Shown: positions 34,486 through 43,637 of the stretch, piece after piece
Layout: every line of letters starts with the position of its first letter
Numbering within the stretch: the first letter of the stretch is position 1
Origin: Paraclostridium ghonii
Lineage (GTDB): Bacteria; Bacillota; Clostridia; Peptostreptococcales; Peptostreptococcaceae
Strand: one strand, 5' to 3'
NCBI RefSeq assembly: GCF_030815085.1
Contig: NZ_JAUSWG010000007.1
Length of the DNA: 64,000 nucleotides
Translations under genes and position numbers: made by a program
The notes under the pieces: generated by a model
Told to the model about the DNA's origin: nothing
The model's input: the letters and a program-made list of their open reading frames with translations, nothing else
Database searches by the model: none

Positions 34486-35679
34486 ATGAAGGAAACTTTT
34501 GAAATTAAAAATGATATTTATTGGACTGGTGTTGTAGACAAAGACCTAAAGGTTTTTGACATCATAATGGAGACTGAATTTGGTACAACTTATAATGCTT
34601 ATTTTATAGATGATGAGAAGAAAGTATTATTCGATACTGTAAAACCAAACTTTAAAGATGAGTTTATACAAAAATTATCATCTTTAACAAAAATAGAAGA
34701 ATTAGATTACGTTGTTATACATCATACTGAGCCTGATCACGCTGGTAGTTTAAAATATATACTTGATATAAACCCAGATGTAGAAGTTATATGTACAAAT
34801 GCAGCTAAAATGTACTTAGCTGAGCAAGTTAACAGACCATTTAAATGTCATGTTATAAAAGATGGAGAAACTTTAAACATAGGTAAAAGAACTTTAAAAT
34901 TCATATCTGCACCATTTTTACACTGGGCAGATACAATGTTTACTTATATAGAAGAAGATAAAACATTACTTACTTGTGATGCATTCGGATGTCACTTTGC
35001 AAATGTAGAACCAGATGCAATAAACAGTGAGGATTATTTAAAATCAGCTAAACATTATTTTGATTGTATAGTTAAACCATTCTCTAAACATGTTTTAAAA
35101 GCTGTAAATAAAGTTGTTGAATTAGGATTAGATTTTGATACTTTACTGACTTCTCATGGACCTATATTAAACAAAGACCCTATGGCTCAAGTTAAAAGAT
35201 ATGTAGATTGGTCTACACAAACTATTAATACAACTAATCAAGATCAAGTAGCTATATTATACTTATCAGCTTATACTAATACAAAGCTAATGGCTGAAAA
35301 AGTATACGAAGGTATAAAATCAAGTGGTGAAGAAGCTACTTTATACGATATCGAAAATATGGACTCAGCACAACTTCACGATATTATGGTAATGTCTAAA
35401 GGCATATTATTTGGTTCTCCAACAATAAATAGAACTATGGTTAAACCTATGTGGGATGCTTTCTCATTAATAGATCCTATGGCTAACCAAGGTAAATTCG
35501 CTGGAGTATTTGGATCTTATGGATGGAGTGGTGAAGGTATAACTATGGCTGAACTACTTGTTAAAAACATGGGCTTCAAAATTCCAGTTGAAACACTTAA
35601 GAAAAAATTCTTCCCAAGTGATGAAACTTTACAAGAATGTTTTGACTTTGGTGTTAAATTCGCTGAATCAATTAAATAA
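34486..35679 (+). CDS. fprA: Flavodiiron protein (A-type)
   Basis: Reduces oxygen to water or nitric oxide to nitrous oxide in the cytoplasm of anaerobes. The beta-lactamase-like diiron domain (about 1-250) carries HHTEPDHAGS, the EED-type region and LTSHGP ligands. The flavodoxin domain (about 255-397) has YLSAYTNT for FMN phosphate binding and GSYGWSGEG. The 397 residues and absence of a rubredoxin extension make it class A. It is monocistronic with a perfect terminator and the divergent promoter region described separately. Confidence 0.96.
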   Translation: MKETFEIKNDIYWTGVVDKDLKVFDIIMETEFGTTYNAYFIDDEKKVLFDTVKPNFKDEFIQKLSSLTKIEELDYVVIHHTEPDHAGSLKYILDINPDVEVICTNAAKMYLAEQVNRPFKCHVIKDGETLNIGKRTLKFISAPFLHWADTMFTYIEEDKTLLTCDAFGCHFANVEPDAINSEDYLKSAKHYFDCIVKPFSKHVLKAVNKVVELGLDFDTLLTSHGPILNKDPMAQVKRYVDWSTQTINTTNQDQVAILYLSAYTNTKLMAEKVYEGIKSSGEEATLYDIENMDSAQLHDIMVMSKGILFGSPTINRTMVKPMWDAFSLIDPMANQGKFAGVFGSYGWSGEGITMAELLVKNMGFKIPVETLKKKFFPSDETLQECFDFGVKFAESIK

Positions 35680-35683
35680 ATAT

Positions 35684-35717
35684 AAAAAAAGCTATCTCAA
35701 CGAGATAGCTTTTTTTA
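35684..35717. terminator. Bidirectional terminator between fprA and mgsA
   Basis: AAAAAAAGCTATCTC pairs with GAGATAGCTTTTTTT around a 3-base loop, between convergent genes. Confidence 0.95.
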
Positions 35718-35728
35718 TATTTATTTCT

Positions 35729-36142
35729 TTATATACGTTGAGTATTTGTCTTTCTAACTTCTCTCCAAGAAAGTTCTCCTCTATCTAATGCTTTAATAAA
35801 TATCTCAGCTGAAGCAAGGTTAGTAGCAATAGGAACATGATAAACATCACAAAGTCTAATTAAAGCTTGTATATCTGGTTCATGAGCTTGTGCTGTCATT
35901 GGATCTCTTAAAAATATTACTAAATCAATACCTTGGGAAACTATCAAAGATCCTATTTGTTGATCTCCTCCAAGAGGTCCTGAAGCTAACCTTTTTATTT
36001 TTAGTTTAGTTTCATCTTCTATTCTTTTTCCTGTAGTTCCTGTAGCATACAATCCATAATTACATAAAATAGATTCATATCCTATACAAAATCCAACCAT
36101 AGTGTTTTTCATTTCATCATGTGCTATTAATGCTATATTCAT
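35729..36142 (-). CDS. mgsA: Methylglyoxal synthase
   Basis: Converts dihydroxyacetone phosphate to methylglyoxal, a glycolysis bypass. The 137-residue protein has the phosphate-binding GTTGKRIE, SGPLGGDQQIG and the catalytic-Asp region FLRDPMTAQAHEPDI followed by ALIRLCD. Start after AGAGGTG. It is 17 bp downstream of rodA and probably co-transcribed, a pairing also seen in related clostridia. Confidence 0.97.
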   Translation of the reverse strand: MNIALIAHDEMKNTMVGFCIGYESILCNYGLYATGTTGKRIEDETKLKIKRLASGPLGGDQQIGSLIVSQGIDLVIFLRDPMTAQAHEPDIQALIRLCDVYHVPIATNLASAEIFIKALDRGELSWREVRKTNTQRI

Positions 36143-36159
36143 AATTCACCTCTGATATA

Positions 36160-37278
36160 TTAGAAATTTATTTTCTTTCTTCTCATACCCACATTTAGTA
36201 CAAGCCCTAAGTTCGCTAAAGACGTCATTAAAGAACTTGCTCCATAACTAACAAAAGGTAGTGTTACCCCTGTAACAGGTATAACAGCAACAGTCATTCC
36301 TATGTTTTGTATAACCTGATAAGCAAACATACTTGTAACTCCTACAACAATTAATGTTCCGTAAAAATCCTTAGCTTCTTTTGCAATAGCAATCATCCTT
36401 ATTAAAAATAATGCATATAGTAAAATTATCGCAGCCATTCCAATAAGTCCTAACTCCTCACCTATAACAGCAAATATAAAGTCACTATCTTGAACTGGTA
36501 AGAAATTATTTTGATTTTGTGTTCCTTCGTATAAGCCTTTCCCTTTAACTCCACCTGAACCTATAGCCGTCATTGACTCCATAACTTGATAGTTACCCTT
36601 TAAGCTAACATCTTCCGGATTTAAATATGCTTCTATTCTTTCTTTTTGATGCGGAGCCATTCCCATATACATAATCGGCATAGCTACAACTACAGCTATA
36701 ATACCTCTTTTAATAATTTTATCATTAAGTCCTGCAGTAAACAACATCCCTCCTATTATACAGCAAAATACTATCGCCGTTCCTAAGTCTGGCTGTATAA
36801 GTAAAAGTAATATTATAGGTGCAGCATATAATGCAAGAGGTATTATATCTTTTATAGTCTTTAATTTTCCTTTCTTTTCCTCGACAATTTTTGCATAACT
36901 TAGTATAAATGTTAATTTAACTAATTCTGAGGTTTGAAAGGTTAATGGCCCGAAATGTAACCATGATCTAGCCCCTCCCATAGACTTTCCAAGACCAGGT
37001 ATCCATACTAATGCTAATAATATTATACTCGCTATATATAAAGCTTTATAATATCTACCTATAAAATTATAATCAAATAGTAATATTAAAAGTATAAGCC
37101 CCATACCAAGTAAAAATGCTGTTAGCTGCTTAGTTATTTGAAAATAATCACCTGTAGTAGTTGCATGAGTTGCACTACTTAATATAACAAGCCCAAAACT
37201 AAATATACAAATAACTATTATAATTAACTTCCAATCAATTTCTTTCATTAATTTAAACATCGATTTAAAATCAAACAT
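36160..37278 (-). CDS. rodA: SEDS peptidoglycan glycosyltransferase RodA
   Basis: A 372-residue polytopic SEDS protein with about ten membrane segments that polymerises lipid II during elongation with a class B PBP. Conserved blocks include WLHFGPLTFQTSELVK near residue 105, IQPDLGTA, and C-terminal GVTLPFVSYGASSL. The minCDE terminator separates it from minE, so rodA-mgsA is probably its own unit, but it adjoins the mre-PBP2-min cluster whose PBP2 is its natural partner. Confidence 0.95.
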   Translation of the reverse strand: MFDFKSMFKLMKEIDWKLIIIVICIFSFGLVILSSATHATTTGDYFQITKQLTAFLLGMGLILLILLFDYNFIGRYYKALYIASIILLALVWIPGLGKSMGGARSWLHFGPLTFQTSELVKLTFILSYAKIVEEKKGKLKTIKDIIPLALYAAPIILLLLIQPDLGTAIVFCCIIGGMLFTAGLNDKIIKRGIIAVVVAMPIMYMGMAPHQKERIEAYLNPEDVSLKGNYQVMESMTAIGSGGVKGKGLYEGTQNQNNFLPVQDSDFIFAVIGEELGLIGMAAIILLYALFLIRMIAIAKEAKDFYGTLIVVGVTSMFAYQVIQNIGMTVAVIPVTGVTLPFVSYGASSLMTSLANLGLVLNVGMRRKKINF

Positions 37279-37337
37279 GTCATCACCATCTTTCTTATTT
37301 AAGACAATACCTAAGCAGTATCATTTATGTTAAGCGT

Positions 37338-37371
37338 AAAAAAGGGGTTTGCTAATGCTCCCCCCTTTTTT
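37338..37371 (-). terminator. Terminator after minE
   Basis: AAAAAAGGGG pairs with CCCCTTTTTT over a 14-base loop, and the minus strand has a U-run. It closes the mre-min transcript. Confidence 0.8.
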
Positions 37372-37654
37372 ATCTACTTCTTTCTTTTATATTCTTTAAC
37401 GGTATATTAGCAACTAATGCTGATATAGGACCATCTTCTTCATCACTTCTAGATTTAGCCATTTTAATTTCTAATCCGTCTTCTTCTATCTCAGCATAAT
37501 TTGCAATAACTTTAAGTATATCTGACTTAATCAAGTCTAGAAGTTGTGGAGAGCAGTCGATTCTATCATGCACTAAAACTAGCTTAAGTCTTTCTTTAGC
37601 TACATTCTTACTAGTTTTAGATTCGTTAGAAAACATTTTAAATAAATCTAACAT
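37370..37654 (-). CDS. minE: Cell division topological specificity factor MinE
   Basis: A 94-residue protein that displaces MinD from the membrane and sets up Min oscillation. It starts MLDLFKMF (membrane-targeting helix) and contains AKERLKLVLVHDR, the contact helix for MinD. The start at 37654 follows AAGGGGG; a GTG further upstream was rejected because it overlaps the minD stop. Presence of MinE rather than DivIVA-MinJ alone matches clostridia. Confidence 0.95.
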   Translation of the reverse strand: MLDLFKMFSNESKTSKNVAKERLKLVLVHDRIDCSPQLLDLIKSDILKVIANYAEIEEDGLEIKMAKSRSDEEDGPISALVANIPLKNIKERSR

Positions 37655-37671
37655 GAATTTATCCCCCTTCA

Positions 37672-38469
37672 CTACTTAGCCATTCCAAACATCTTCTTAA
37701 TTTTAGTTAGTATATTAGCTTCTTCTTCTATTTGCATAAGAGGTATGTCTTCTCCCAAGATTCTCTTTGCAATATTTTTATAAGCTTGTCCTGCATTAGA
37801 TCTTGCATCTAATATTGCAGGTTCACCTTTATTAGTAGAAACTATTATACTTTCATCATCAGGAACCAAGCCAATTAAGTCTATAGCAAGAATTTCAACT
37901 ATATCTTGTTTATCCATCATATCTCCACGCTTAACCATTTCATTCCTAATTCTATTTATAACTAATCGTATATCTTTTACTTCATTAGATTCTAAAAGCC
38001 CTATTATTCTATCTGCATCTCTAACTGCAGATATTTCTGGGTTAGTTACAACTATAGCTCTATCTGCTCCAGCTACAGCATTTTTAAATCCTTGTTCTAT
38101 TCCTGCTGGACAATCTATGATTATAAAATCAAATGATTCTCTTAACTTATCACATAGATTTTTCATTTGTTCTACTGATAGAGCATTTTTATCTCTAGTT
38201 TGTGCAGCTGGAAGTAAATATAAATTATCAAACCTCTTATCTTTTATAAGAGCTTGTTTTAATCTACAAGTTCCCTCTACAACATCAACAATATCGTAAA
38301 CTATTCTATTTTCAAGACCCATTACTACATCTAAGTTTCTAAGTCCTATATCGGCGTCAACTACAACAGTTTTTTTATTTTCTAAACTTAAAGCCGTTCC
38401 TAAATTTGCCGTTGTTGTAGTTTTCCCAACTCCACCTTTTCCTGATGTTATAACTATAACTTCACTCAT
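37672..38469 (-). CDS. minD: Septum site-determining ATPase MinD
   Basis: A ParA/MinD-type ATPase of 265 residues. Deviant Walker A GKGGVGKTT (about 10-18), switch I near 40 and IIDCPAGIEQGF as Walker B region are present. The C-terminal amphipathic helix ILTKIKKMFGMAK anchors it to membrane. Between minC (23 bp) and minE (17 bp) in a single operon. Confidence 0.98.
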   Translation of the reverse strand: MSEVIVITSGKGGVGKTTTTANLGTALSLENKKTVVVDADIGLRNLDVVMGLENRIVYDIVDVVEGTCRLKQALIKDKRFDNLYLLPAAQTRDKNALSVEQMKNLCDKLRESFDFIIIDCPAGIEQGFKNAVAGADRAIVVTNPEISAVRDADRIIGLLESNEVKDIRLVINRIRNEMVKRGDMMDKQDIVEILAIDLIGLVPDDESIIVSTNKGEPAILDARSNAGQAYKNIAKRILGEDIPLMQIEEEANILTKIKKMFGMAK

Positions 38470-38492
38470 GATACTACCCCCTCCTACATTAA

Positions 38493-39170
38493 TTATCTAT
38501 TTATTTTTTTGGGTAAATAATTTTCTATAACTATAGTTTCGTTATTTGTAAATGCAATTTCAGGATTTATATAATCCTTTGATATATAATCTTCTTCAGG
38601 AGCTTCAGCTATATAGTTAGCTATTTTTAAAACCATAGGAGTTAAATTATTGGCTACTATATATGCATTTTTATTGCCTTTTGCTCCTGCGTGTATAAAA
38701 CCTTCGACTTTACCCATTACAACTACATTACCATATGCAATGACTTTTGCTCCTGGACTTATATTACCCATAACCACTGCGCTTCCTGCAGCTATAACTT
38801 GGCAACCTGGTTTCATATCACCCATTACAACTACATCTCCGTCAAATTCAACATTTTCGCCTGAACGCATGTTATTTACATATTTAGTATCATGATAAAC
38901 ATATGGCAATTCAATTTCTGATTCTATAAATTCAATATCAAACCTTGAAGTTATATCTTCTTTTAATTGAAGTAACTCTACATCACTTAAATGATTATAA
39001 TTTATAGAATAAATTTTAGCTCCATTGAAAAAACCTATTGATGTTTCTATTTTATCTATTATGCATTGTCTTATTTCTTCAAACGATGCTTTTCTTTTAA
39101 CATTGATAACTATGCCTCTTTTATTACCTTTAAATTCTACTAGTTCTTCAGTTGTTGCTTTAAAAGACAT
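38493..39170 (-). CDS. minC: Septum site-determining protein MinC
   Basis: A 225-residue FtsZ assembly inhibitor. The N-terminal alpha/beta domain (to about 100) is followed by the right-handed beta-helix domain with repeated Gly-rich turns such as GDVVVMGDMKPG and GNVVVMGKVEG. The RSGENVEFDG motif precedes the helix. GGAGG before the ATG. Upstream is PBP2, so minCDE is downstream in the mre operon. Confidence 0.96.
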   Translation of the reverse strand: MSFKATTEELVEFKGNKRGIVINVKRKASFEEIRQCIIDKIETSIGFFNGAKIYSINYNHLSDVELLQLKEDITSRFDIEFIESEIELPYVYHDTKYVNNMRSGENVEFDGDVVVMGDMKPGCQVIAAGSAVVMGNISPGAKVIAYGNVVVMGKVEGFIHAGAKGNKNAYIVANNLTPMVLKIANYIAEAPEEDYISKDYINPEIAFTNNETIVIENYLPKKINR

Positions 39171-39229
39171 TTTATACCTCCAAAGCTATATCTCACTTTA
39201 TATATTCTCCAATTTTTTTTCAAATCCTT

Positions 39230-42223
39230 CTATTTTTTTAACTGAGATACAAAATTCATTTTACTACCATCTTGTTCTTTTACACCTTCTGCTTCTTTAT
39301 TTGCTTTTTCTTGTTTATTTTTCTTTTCATCTATTAATCCAAAGTATTGTCCCATTACTTCCCTCATAGGAGGTAGTGCAAGGCTACTTGAGTTACCTTT
39401 AGGTAAAACAGTAACAACAACTATCTCAGGATCATTAGCTGGCGCAAATCCTACTGACCAAGCAAAAGATGGGTAGTCTAACTTATATGCATCTATTTGT
39501 TCATCTGTTAATTTAGGATTTAATTCTTTTATGGCTTTTCTTAGATATCTAGCTTTTGTGGCTTCGCTATTATCTGGTACAAATTCTTCTGTCTTTGTAT
39601 CTTCTTTTTCTTCTTTCTTACCAAATAATTTGTTACTTTCTTTTTCTTCTTTTTCTTTTTCAGCTTTTTGTTCTTTTTCAAACTCTATTTTATCTTTTTC
39701 ATTAGCTTCTTTTAATAATTTATCGGCTTCTTTTACAGCTTCATCTTTAGATACTCCATATGATCCCATATGACTAATTAAATAATCATATTCATTTTCA
39801 GTAGGTATTTTACCACTTTTTTCTGCTGTACCAGTTTTTACAGCTGTTTCAATAGGGAAGTTTGCAAATACACTTTTACCTCCACCTATGCTTGCAACTT
39901 GTTTCATACCTTGAGTAAGTTCTTTTAAATTATCAGGGTCTTTAAATGGTATTTTTTCAACTTTATTTTCATCTATATGAACATTTTTAAAATCACTAGA
40001 TATAGTTTTATCAACTACAGAAGGTTCTACCAAATTACCTCCATTAGCTATTGCTGCAATATATCTAGCTATTTGAGCTGGCGTATAAGCATTTTCCCCT
40101 TGTCCTATAGCTAAGTTGAAAGTATCTGCATCTGACCAATTACCAAAGTTAAAGTAGTTAAATTTAGCAAAATCTGTAATTTCTGTAATTTTATCTTCTT
40201 TAACATTAAGCTTTTCAAGTCTCTTCATAATTTCTTCTCTTGAAGGGTTTTCTTTAGTCCAGCTTACAATTTCATCAATTCTTTCTTTGTATTCATCTGG
40301 ATTTTTAGCTTTTGTTATATCATTAAATGCATCTCGCATTTTTTTATCTAGCTCTATTCTAAGAGAGTTTTCTGTATTCTTAAGCTTATCTTCTTTATTT
40401 GGAACTTTACCTATACTTTCACCTACTTCAGATTGAAGACCTGTATTTTTATCTAATCCAAATAGTTTTGCATACTCTAATATTTTTTCAGGTCCTGTAT
40501 CTATTCCAAGACTTTTCTTTTCCTGCCAATTATATCCAGTACCTACAGTATAGAAATAAATATTACAAGATTCTTGTATAGCTTTATATAAATTTGTATA
40601 TCCATGGTTTGATCTACCATGATGCCATACGTAATCGGCAAACGGCCTATTTCCTAATTTAATTACCCCAGGGTCATTTATAGCATAATTTGGACTTAAT
40701 CCACCTTCTAGACCTGTCATACCAGTTATCATCTTAAACGTTGATCCAGGTTGGAATGCTCCGTTTGTAACTAAGTTACTTAAAGGATTCGCAGCTAACA
40801 CATCATTAGGATTTTTAGGTTGTAATTTTTCATACTCCTCAGATGATATTCCTGTTGCAAATAAGTTTGGATCGTAATTAGGATAACTAGACATAGCTAA
40901 AATATCTCCAGTTTTTGCATCCATTACCATTATAGCCCCTGAATCTAAATACGGAGCTGTTTTTCCTGCTGTACTGTAATTTCCAAATACGCTTGTAAAC
41001 GTTCCTCCAGATCTTCCTGCTTTTATCATTCTTTCTAATGAATCATCAGATACTTTTTGTAAGTCTTTATCTATACTAAGGTATACATTGTCTCCAGATA
41101 CAGGCTTTTTCTCTTCTATCTCTTTACTTACTCTTCCGTGAGAATCAACCTCAACCTTTTTATATCCATCTTCACCTTTTAATTTCTCTTCATAGTATTT
41201 TTCGATACCCGTTTTTCCAACTATATCACTTTTACTATATCTTGTATCTCCATCTTCTTGTTTTTTAGCTAGCTCATCTTCATTGATTTTACCCATAGTT
41301 CCTAATGTGTGTGATGCTAAGTTCTTTTCAGGATACTCTCTAACTGGTTCTATTACTACAGATACTCCTGGAAATTCTATAGCTCTTTCTTCTATTTCAG
41401 ATATAGTTTTTTCATTTATGTCTTTTGCTATTGTCACAGGTTTATATTGAGAATAACCTTGAGACTTAAGCGCATCTCTTACAATCATAATTTTTCTAGC
41501 ATCTGTATTTGATAAGTCGCTAGGTATTTCATAATGCTTTCTAATTTCTTTAAATGCATTTTGAGCATTAATATTTACATTGTCAATCTTATAAGATTTT
41601 ATCCAATCTTCTTTATTTCTTTGTTCTGTAAACTTCCAATTTTTAACTAATATTGGAGGATATATACCAACAGAGTTTAGCTTTTTCTGTATTTCAGCTG
41701 GCTCCAAGTTTCTTACCGATGAATCTATTTTATTCTCTTTTATTGCTTTATCAACTATATAGTAAAAAGTTTCTTTAGCATCTAATTCTAATGGAACTTC
41801 GTTATCTAACTTATAATCTCTTATATTTTTATCAAATGTATAAAAATATTTTCCATTTTCTACATATATAGGAAACTCATCTATATATTCTTCTTCATTT
41901 TTTTCTAATAATTTTATTAAATCTAATGATATTTCATTAGCTCTTGTCTTTCCTTTTTCATCTTTTTTGTTTACTCCATCATTAGATACGTGAACAGTGA
42001 AAGAGTTTCTATTAGCAGCTAATGTACGACCATATCTATCTTTTATTTCTCCTCTCGGAGCTTTTACTGGTATCTCTTTATATGTTTTATTACTAGCTAA
42101 TTCATTATAATGCTCATGTTTAAATGTCGTCATGTATATAATTTTTGCAATTATAATACAAAGAAATCCAACAATTATATACTTCATTATGTCAAGCCTA
42201 TCAAATCCTTTATTTTTATCCAT
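39230..42223 (-). CDS. mrdA: Class B penicillin-binding protein 2 (elongation transpeptidase)
   Basis: A 997-residue transpeptidase that crosslinks peptidoglycan with RodA and MreBCD. One membrane helix (about 13-31), a PBP dimerisation domain, then the transpeptidase with SxxK Ser494-Lys497 (STFK), SCN at 552-554 and KTGT at 796-799. It is far longer than the usual 600-700 residues. Extra material includes a charged segment near 600-690 and a Lys/Glu-rich insertion (about 820-890) between KTGT and the final strands. It overlaps no neighbour and sits 10 bp from mreD. Confidence 0.95.
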   Translation of the reverse strand: MDKNKGFDRLDIMKYIIVGFLCIIIAKIIYMTTFKHEHYNELASNKTYKEIPVKAPRGEIKDRYGRTLAANRNSFTVHVSNDGVNKKDEKGKTRANEISLDLIKLLEKNEEEYIDEFPIYVENGKYFYTFDKNIRDYKLDNEVPLELDAKETFYYIVDKAIKENKIDSSVRNLEPAEIQKKLNSVGIYPPILVKNWKFTEQRNKEDWIKSYKIDNVNINAQNAFKEIRKHYEIPSDLSNTDARKIMIVRDALKSQGYSQYKPVTIAKDINEKTISEIEERAIEFPGVSVVIEPVREYPEKNLASHTLGTMGKINEDELAKKQEDGDTRYSKSDIVGKTGIEKYYEEKLKGEDGYKKVEVDSHGRVSKEIEEKKPVSGDNVYLSIDKDLQKVSDDSLERMIKAGRSGGTFTSVFGNYSTAGKTAPYLDSGAIMVMDAKTGDILAMSSYPNYDPNLFATGISSEEYEKLQPKNPNDVLAANPLSNLVTNGAFQPGSTFKMITGMTGLEGGLSPNYAINDPGVIKLGNRPFADYVWHHGRSNHGYTNLYKAIQESCNIYFYTVGTGYNWQEKKSLGIDTGPEKILEYAKLFGLDKNTGLQSEVGESIGKVPNKEDKLKNTENSLRIELDKKMRDAFNDITKAKNPDEYKERIDEIVSWTKENPSREEIMKRLEKLNVKEDKITEITDFAKFNYFNFGNWSDADTFNLAIGQGENAYTPAQIARYIAAIANGGNLVEPSVVDKTISSDFKNVHIDENKVEKIPFKDPDNLKELTQGMKQVASIGGGKSVFANFPIETAVKTGTAEKSGKIPTENEYDYLISHMGSYGVSKDEAVKEADKLLKEANEKDKIEFEKEQKAEKEKEEKESNKLFGKKEEKEDTKTEEFVPDNSEATKARYLRKAIKELNPKLTDEQIDAYKLDYPSFAWSVGFAPANDPEIVVVTVLPKGNSSSLALPPMREVMGQYFGLIDEKKNKQEKANKEAEGVKEQDGSKMNFVSQLKK

Positions 42224-42233
42224 TTAATCACCA

Positions 42234-42722
42234 CTAATCTTTTTTTAGTTTAAGGATTGACCCCTTGAAAATATAATAAAAAATTAAACTTCCTATACTA
42301 TTTACAAGTGGCACTGTACATATCCCCTTAATGAAGATATGTAAAATATCATAAGTCTGATATACACTCCCTAAAAGAACTATGTTTACAATAGAGTCTA
42401 TTAAACTTGCTATAAAAACTAAAGCAAAAACAGTTATATAGCTATTTTTATATATTTTGTCTTTTAAATTGCTTATTCCATATGCTATTACTGCCAAAAT
42501 TAAAGCATTTACTCCAAATATACTACCCAGTGCTATATCTTTTACAAACCCTAATAAAATAGCTATGGTAACAGCTTCTATATCATCCAAATATAGAGAT
42601 ATTATAGTCATATATATTAGAAGAAAGTTTGCACTTACTCCAAGTATATCTATGTAGTTAGTGATACTCCCTTCTATTATAACTATCAAAACACCAATAA
42701 GAAAAAGTAATATTCTTTTCAT
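42234..42722 (-). CDS. mreD: Rod shape-determining protein MreD
   Basis: A 162-residue membrane protein with about five hydrophobic segments, typical of MreD. Sequence conservation is low in this family. The call rests on length, topology and the exact position between mreC and PBP2. Start after GGAG at 42722. It links MreC to the membrane-embedded elongation complex. Confidence 0.9.
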   Translation of the reverse strand: MKRILLFLIGVLIVIIEGSITNYIDILGVSANFLLIYMTIISLYLDDIEAVTIAILLGFVKDIALGSIFGVNALILAVIAYGISNLKDKIYKNSYITVFALVFIASLIDSIVNIVLLGSVYQTYDILHIFIKGICTVPLVNSIGSLIFYYIFKGSILKLKKD

Positions 42723-42737
42723 TTGTAGTTTCTCCTT

Positions 42738-43619
42738 CTAATTTATATTTCTTGGTTCGATAACTACAACATCATCAATGTTTTTGAAGTCGACATATGG
42801 CTTTACAATTACCTTTTTTAACCCTTTGTTCTTGTCATCAATAACTTTATCCACTTCTCCAATAGGTATTGATTTAGGATATAATCCTAATCCAGATGTT
42901 ACTATTACATCTCCTGGAAGTACATCATATGAAGTTGAGAACATATAACCTTCTAATAAACCTTCTGCTTTATAGTTTTTATTCCCATTTGCTTCTTGAT
43001 TTATTACACCTTTACTCTTTGGATCTTTTAACAATTGAAAACTTACTGATGATTTTGTATCTAATAAAGATATAGCTTTACTATAGTTATCAGAAACTTC
43101 GTAAACAAGCCCAACTAGCCCATTTCCGTTAACTACGATACTATCTTTTTTAACTCCATCATTTTTCCCTGCGCCTATTACAAATGACTGGTACCAATTC
43201 CCATCGTTTTTGCTTACCACTTGTGCGCTAATCATTGTTTTTTTGTATTTTTCGTCTATAAAGTTTAATGATTTTTTTAAACTTTCTAGTGATTTAGCAG
43301 TATCTGCCTCTTCTTTTAAATTAATTATTTCTTTTTTTAATTTTTCATTTTCTTTTTCTAACTTATCAACTTTGTTTGCATTTTCTTTAAATTTAAATAT
43401 GTTGCTTGTACCGTTTTTTATAAATGTAAATCCTTTATTTAAGTTACTCTCAATTACTGATACTGAACTTAAAACAACTCCACTACCTTTAATTCCACCT
43501 TTTGAATATCTTCCTATTGACATTCCTACAATTCCAATTAAAGTGATAGCAACGCCTACAGTTGCTACCACTTTAATGTTATATTTTTTATTATTTTTTT
43601 TCTTATTATTTAGTTTCAC
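42738..43619 (-). CDS. mreC: Rod shape-determining protein MreC
   Basis: A 293-residue scaffold of the elongasome. A membrane helix (about 15-35) is followed by a coiled coil (about 80-118, rich in KLEKENEKLKKEI). The beta domain with VVNGNGLVGLVYEV and GDVIVTSGLGLYPKSIPIG is the hallmark of MreC. Located between mreB (18 bp) and mreD (15 bp). Confidence 0.96.
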   Translation of the reverse strand: MKLNNKKKNNKKYNIKVVATVGVAITLIGIVGMSIGRYSKGGIKGSGVVLSSVSVIESNLNKGFTFIKNGTSNIFKFKENANKVDKLEKENEKLKKEIINLKEEADTAKSLESLKKSLNFIDEKYKKTMISAQVVSKNDGNWYQSFVIGAGKNDGVKKDSIVVNGNGLVGLVYEVSDNYSKAISLLDTKSSVSFQLLKDPKSKGVINQEANGNKNYKAEGLLEGYMFSTSYDVLPGDVIVTSGLGLYPKSIPIGEVDKVIDDKNKGLKKVIVKPYVDFKNIDDVVVIEPRNIN

Positions 43620-43637
43620 CCTATCACCAACTTTAAA

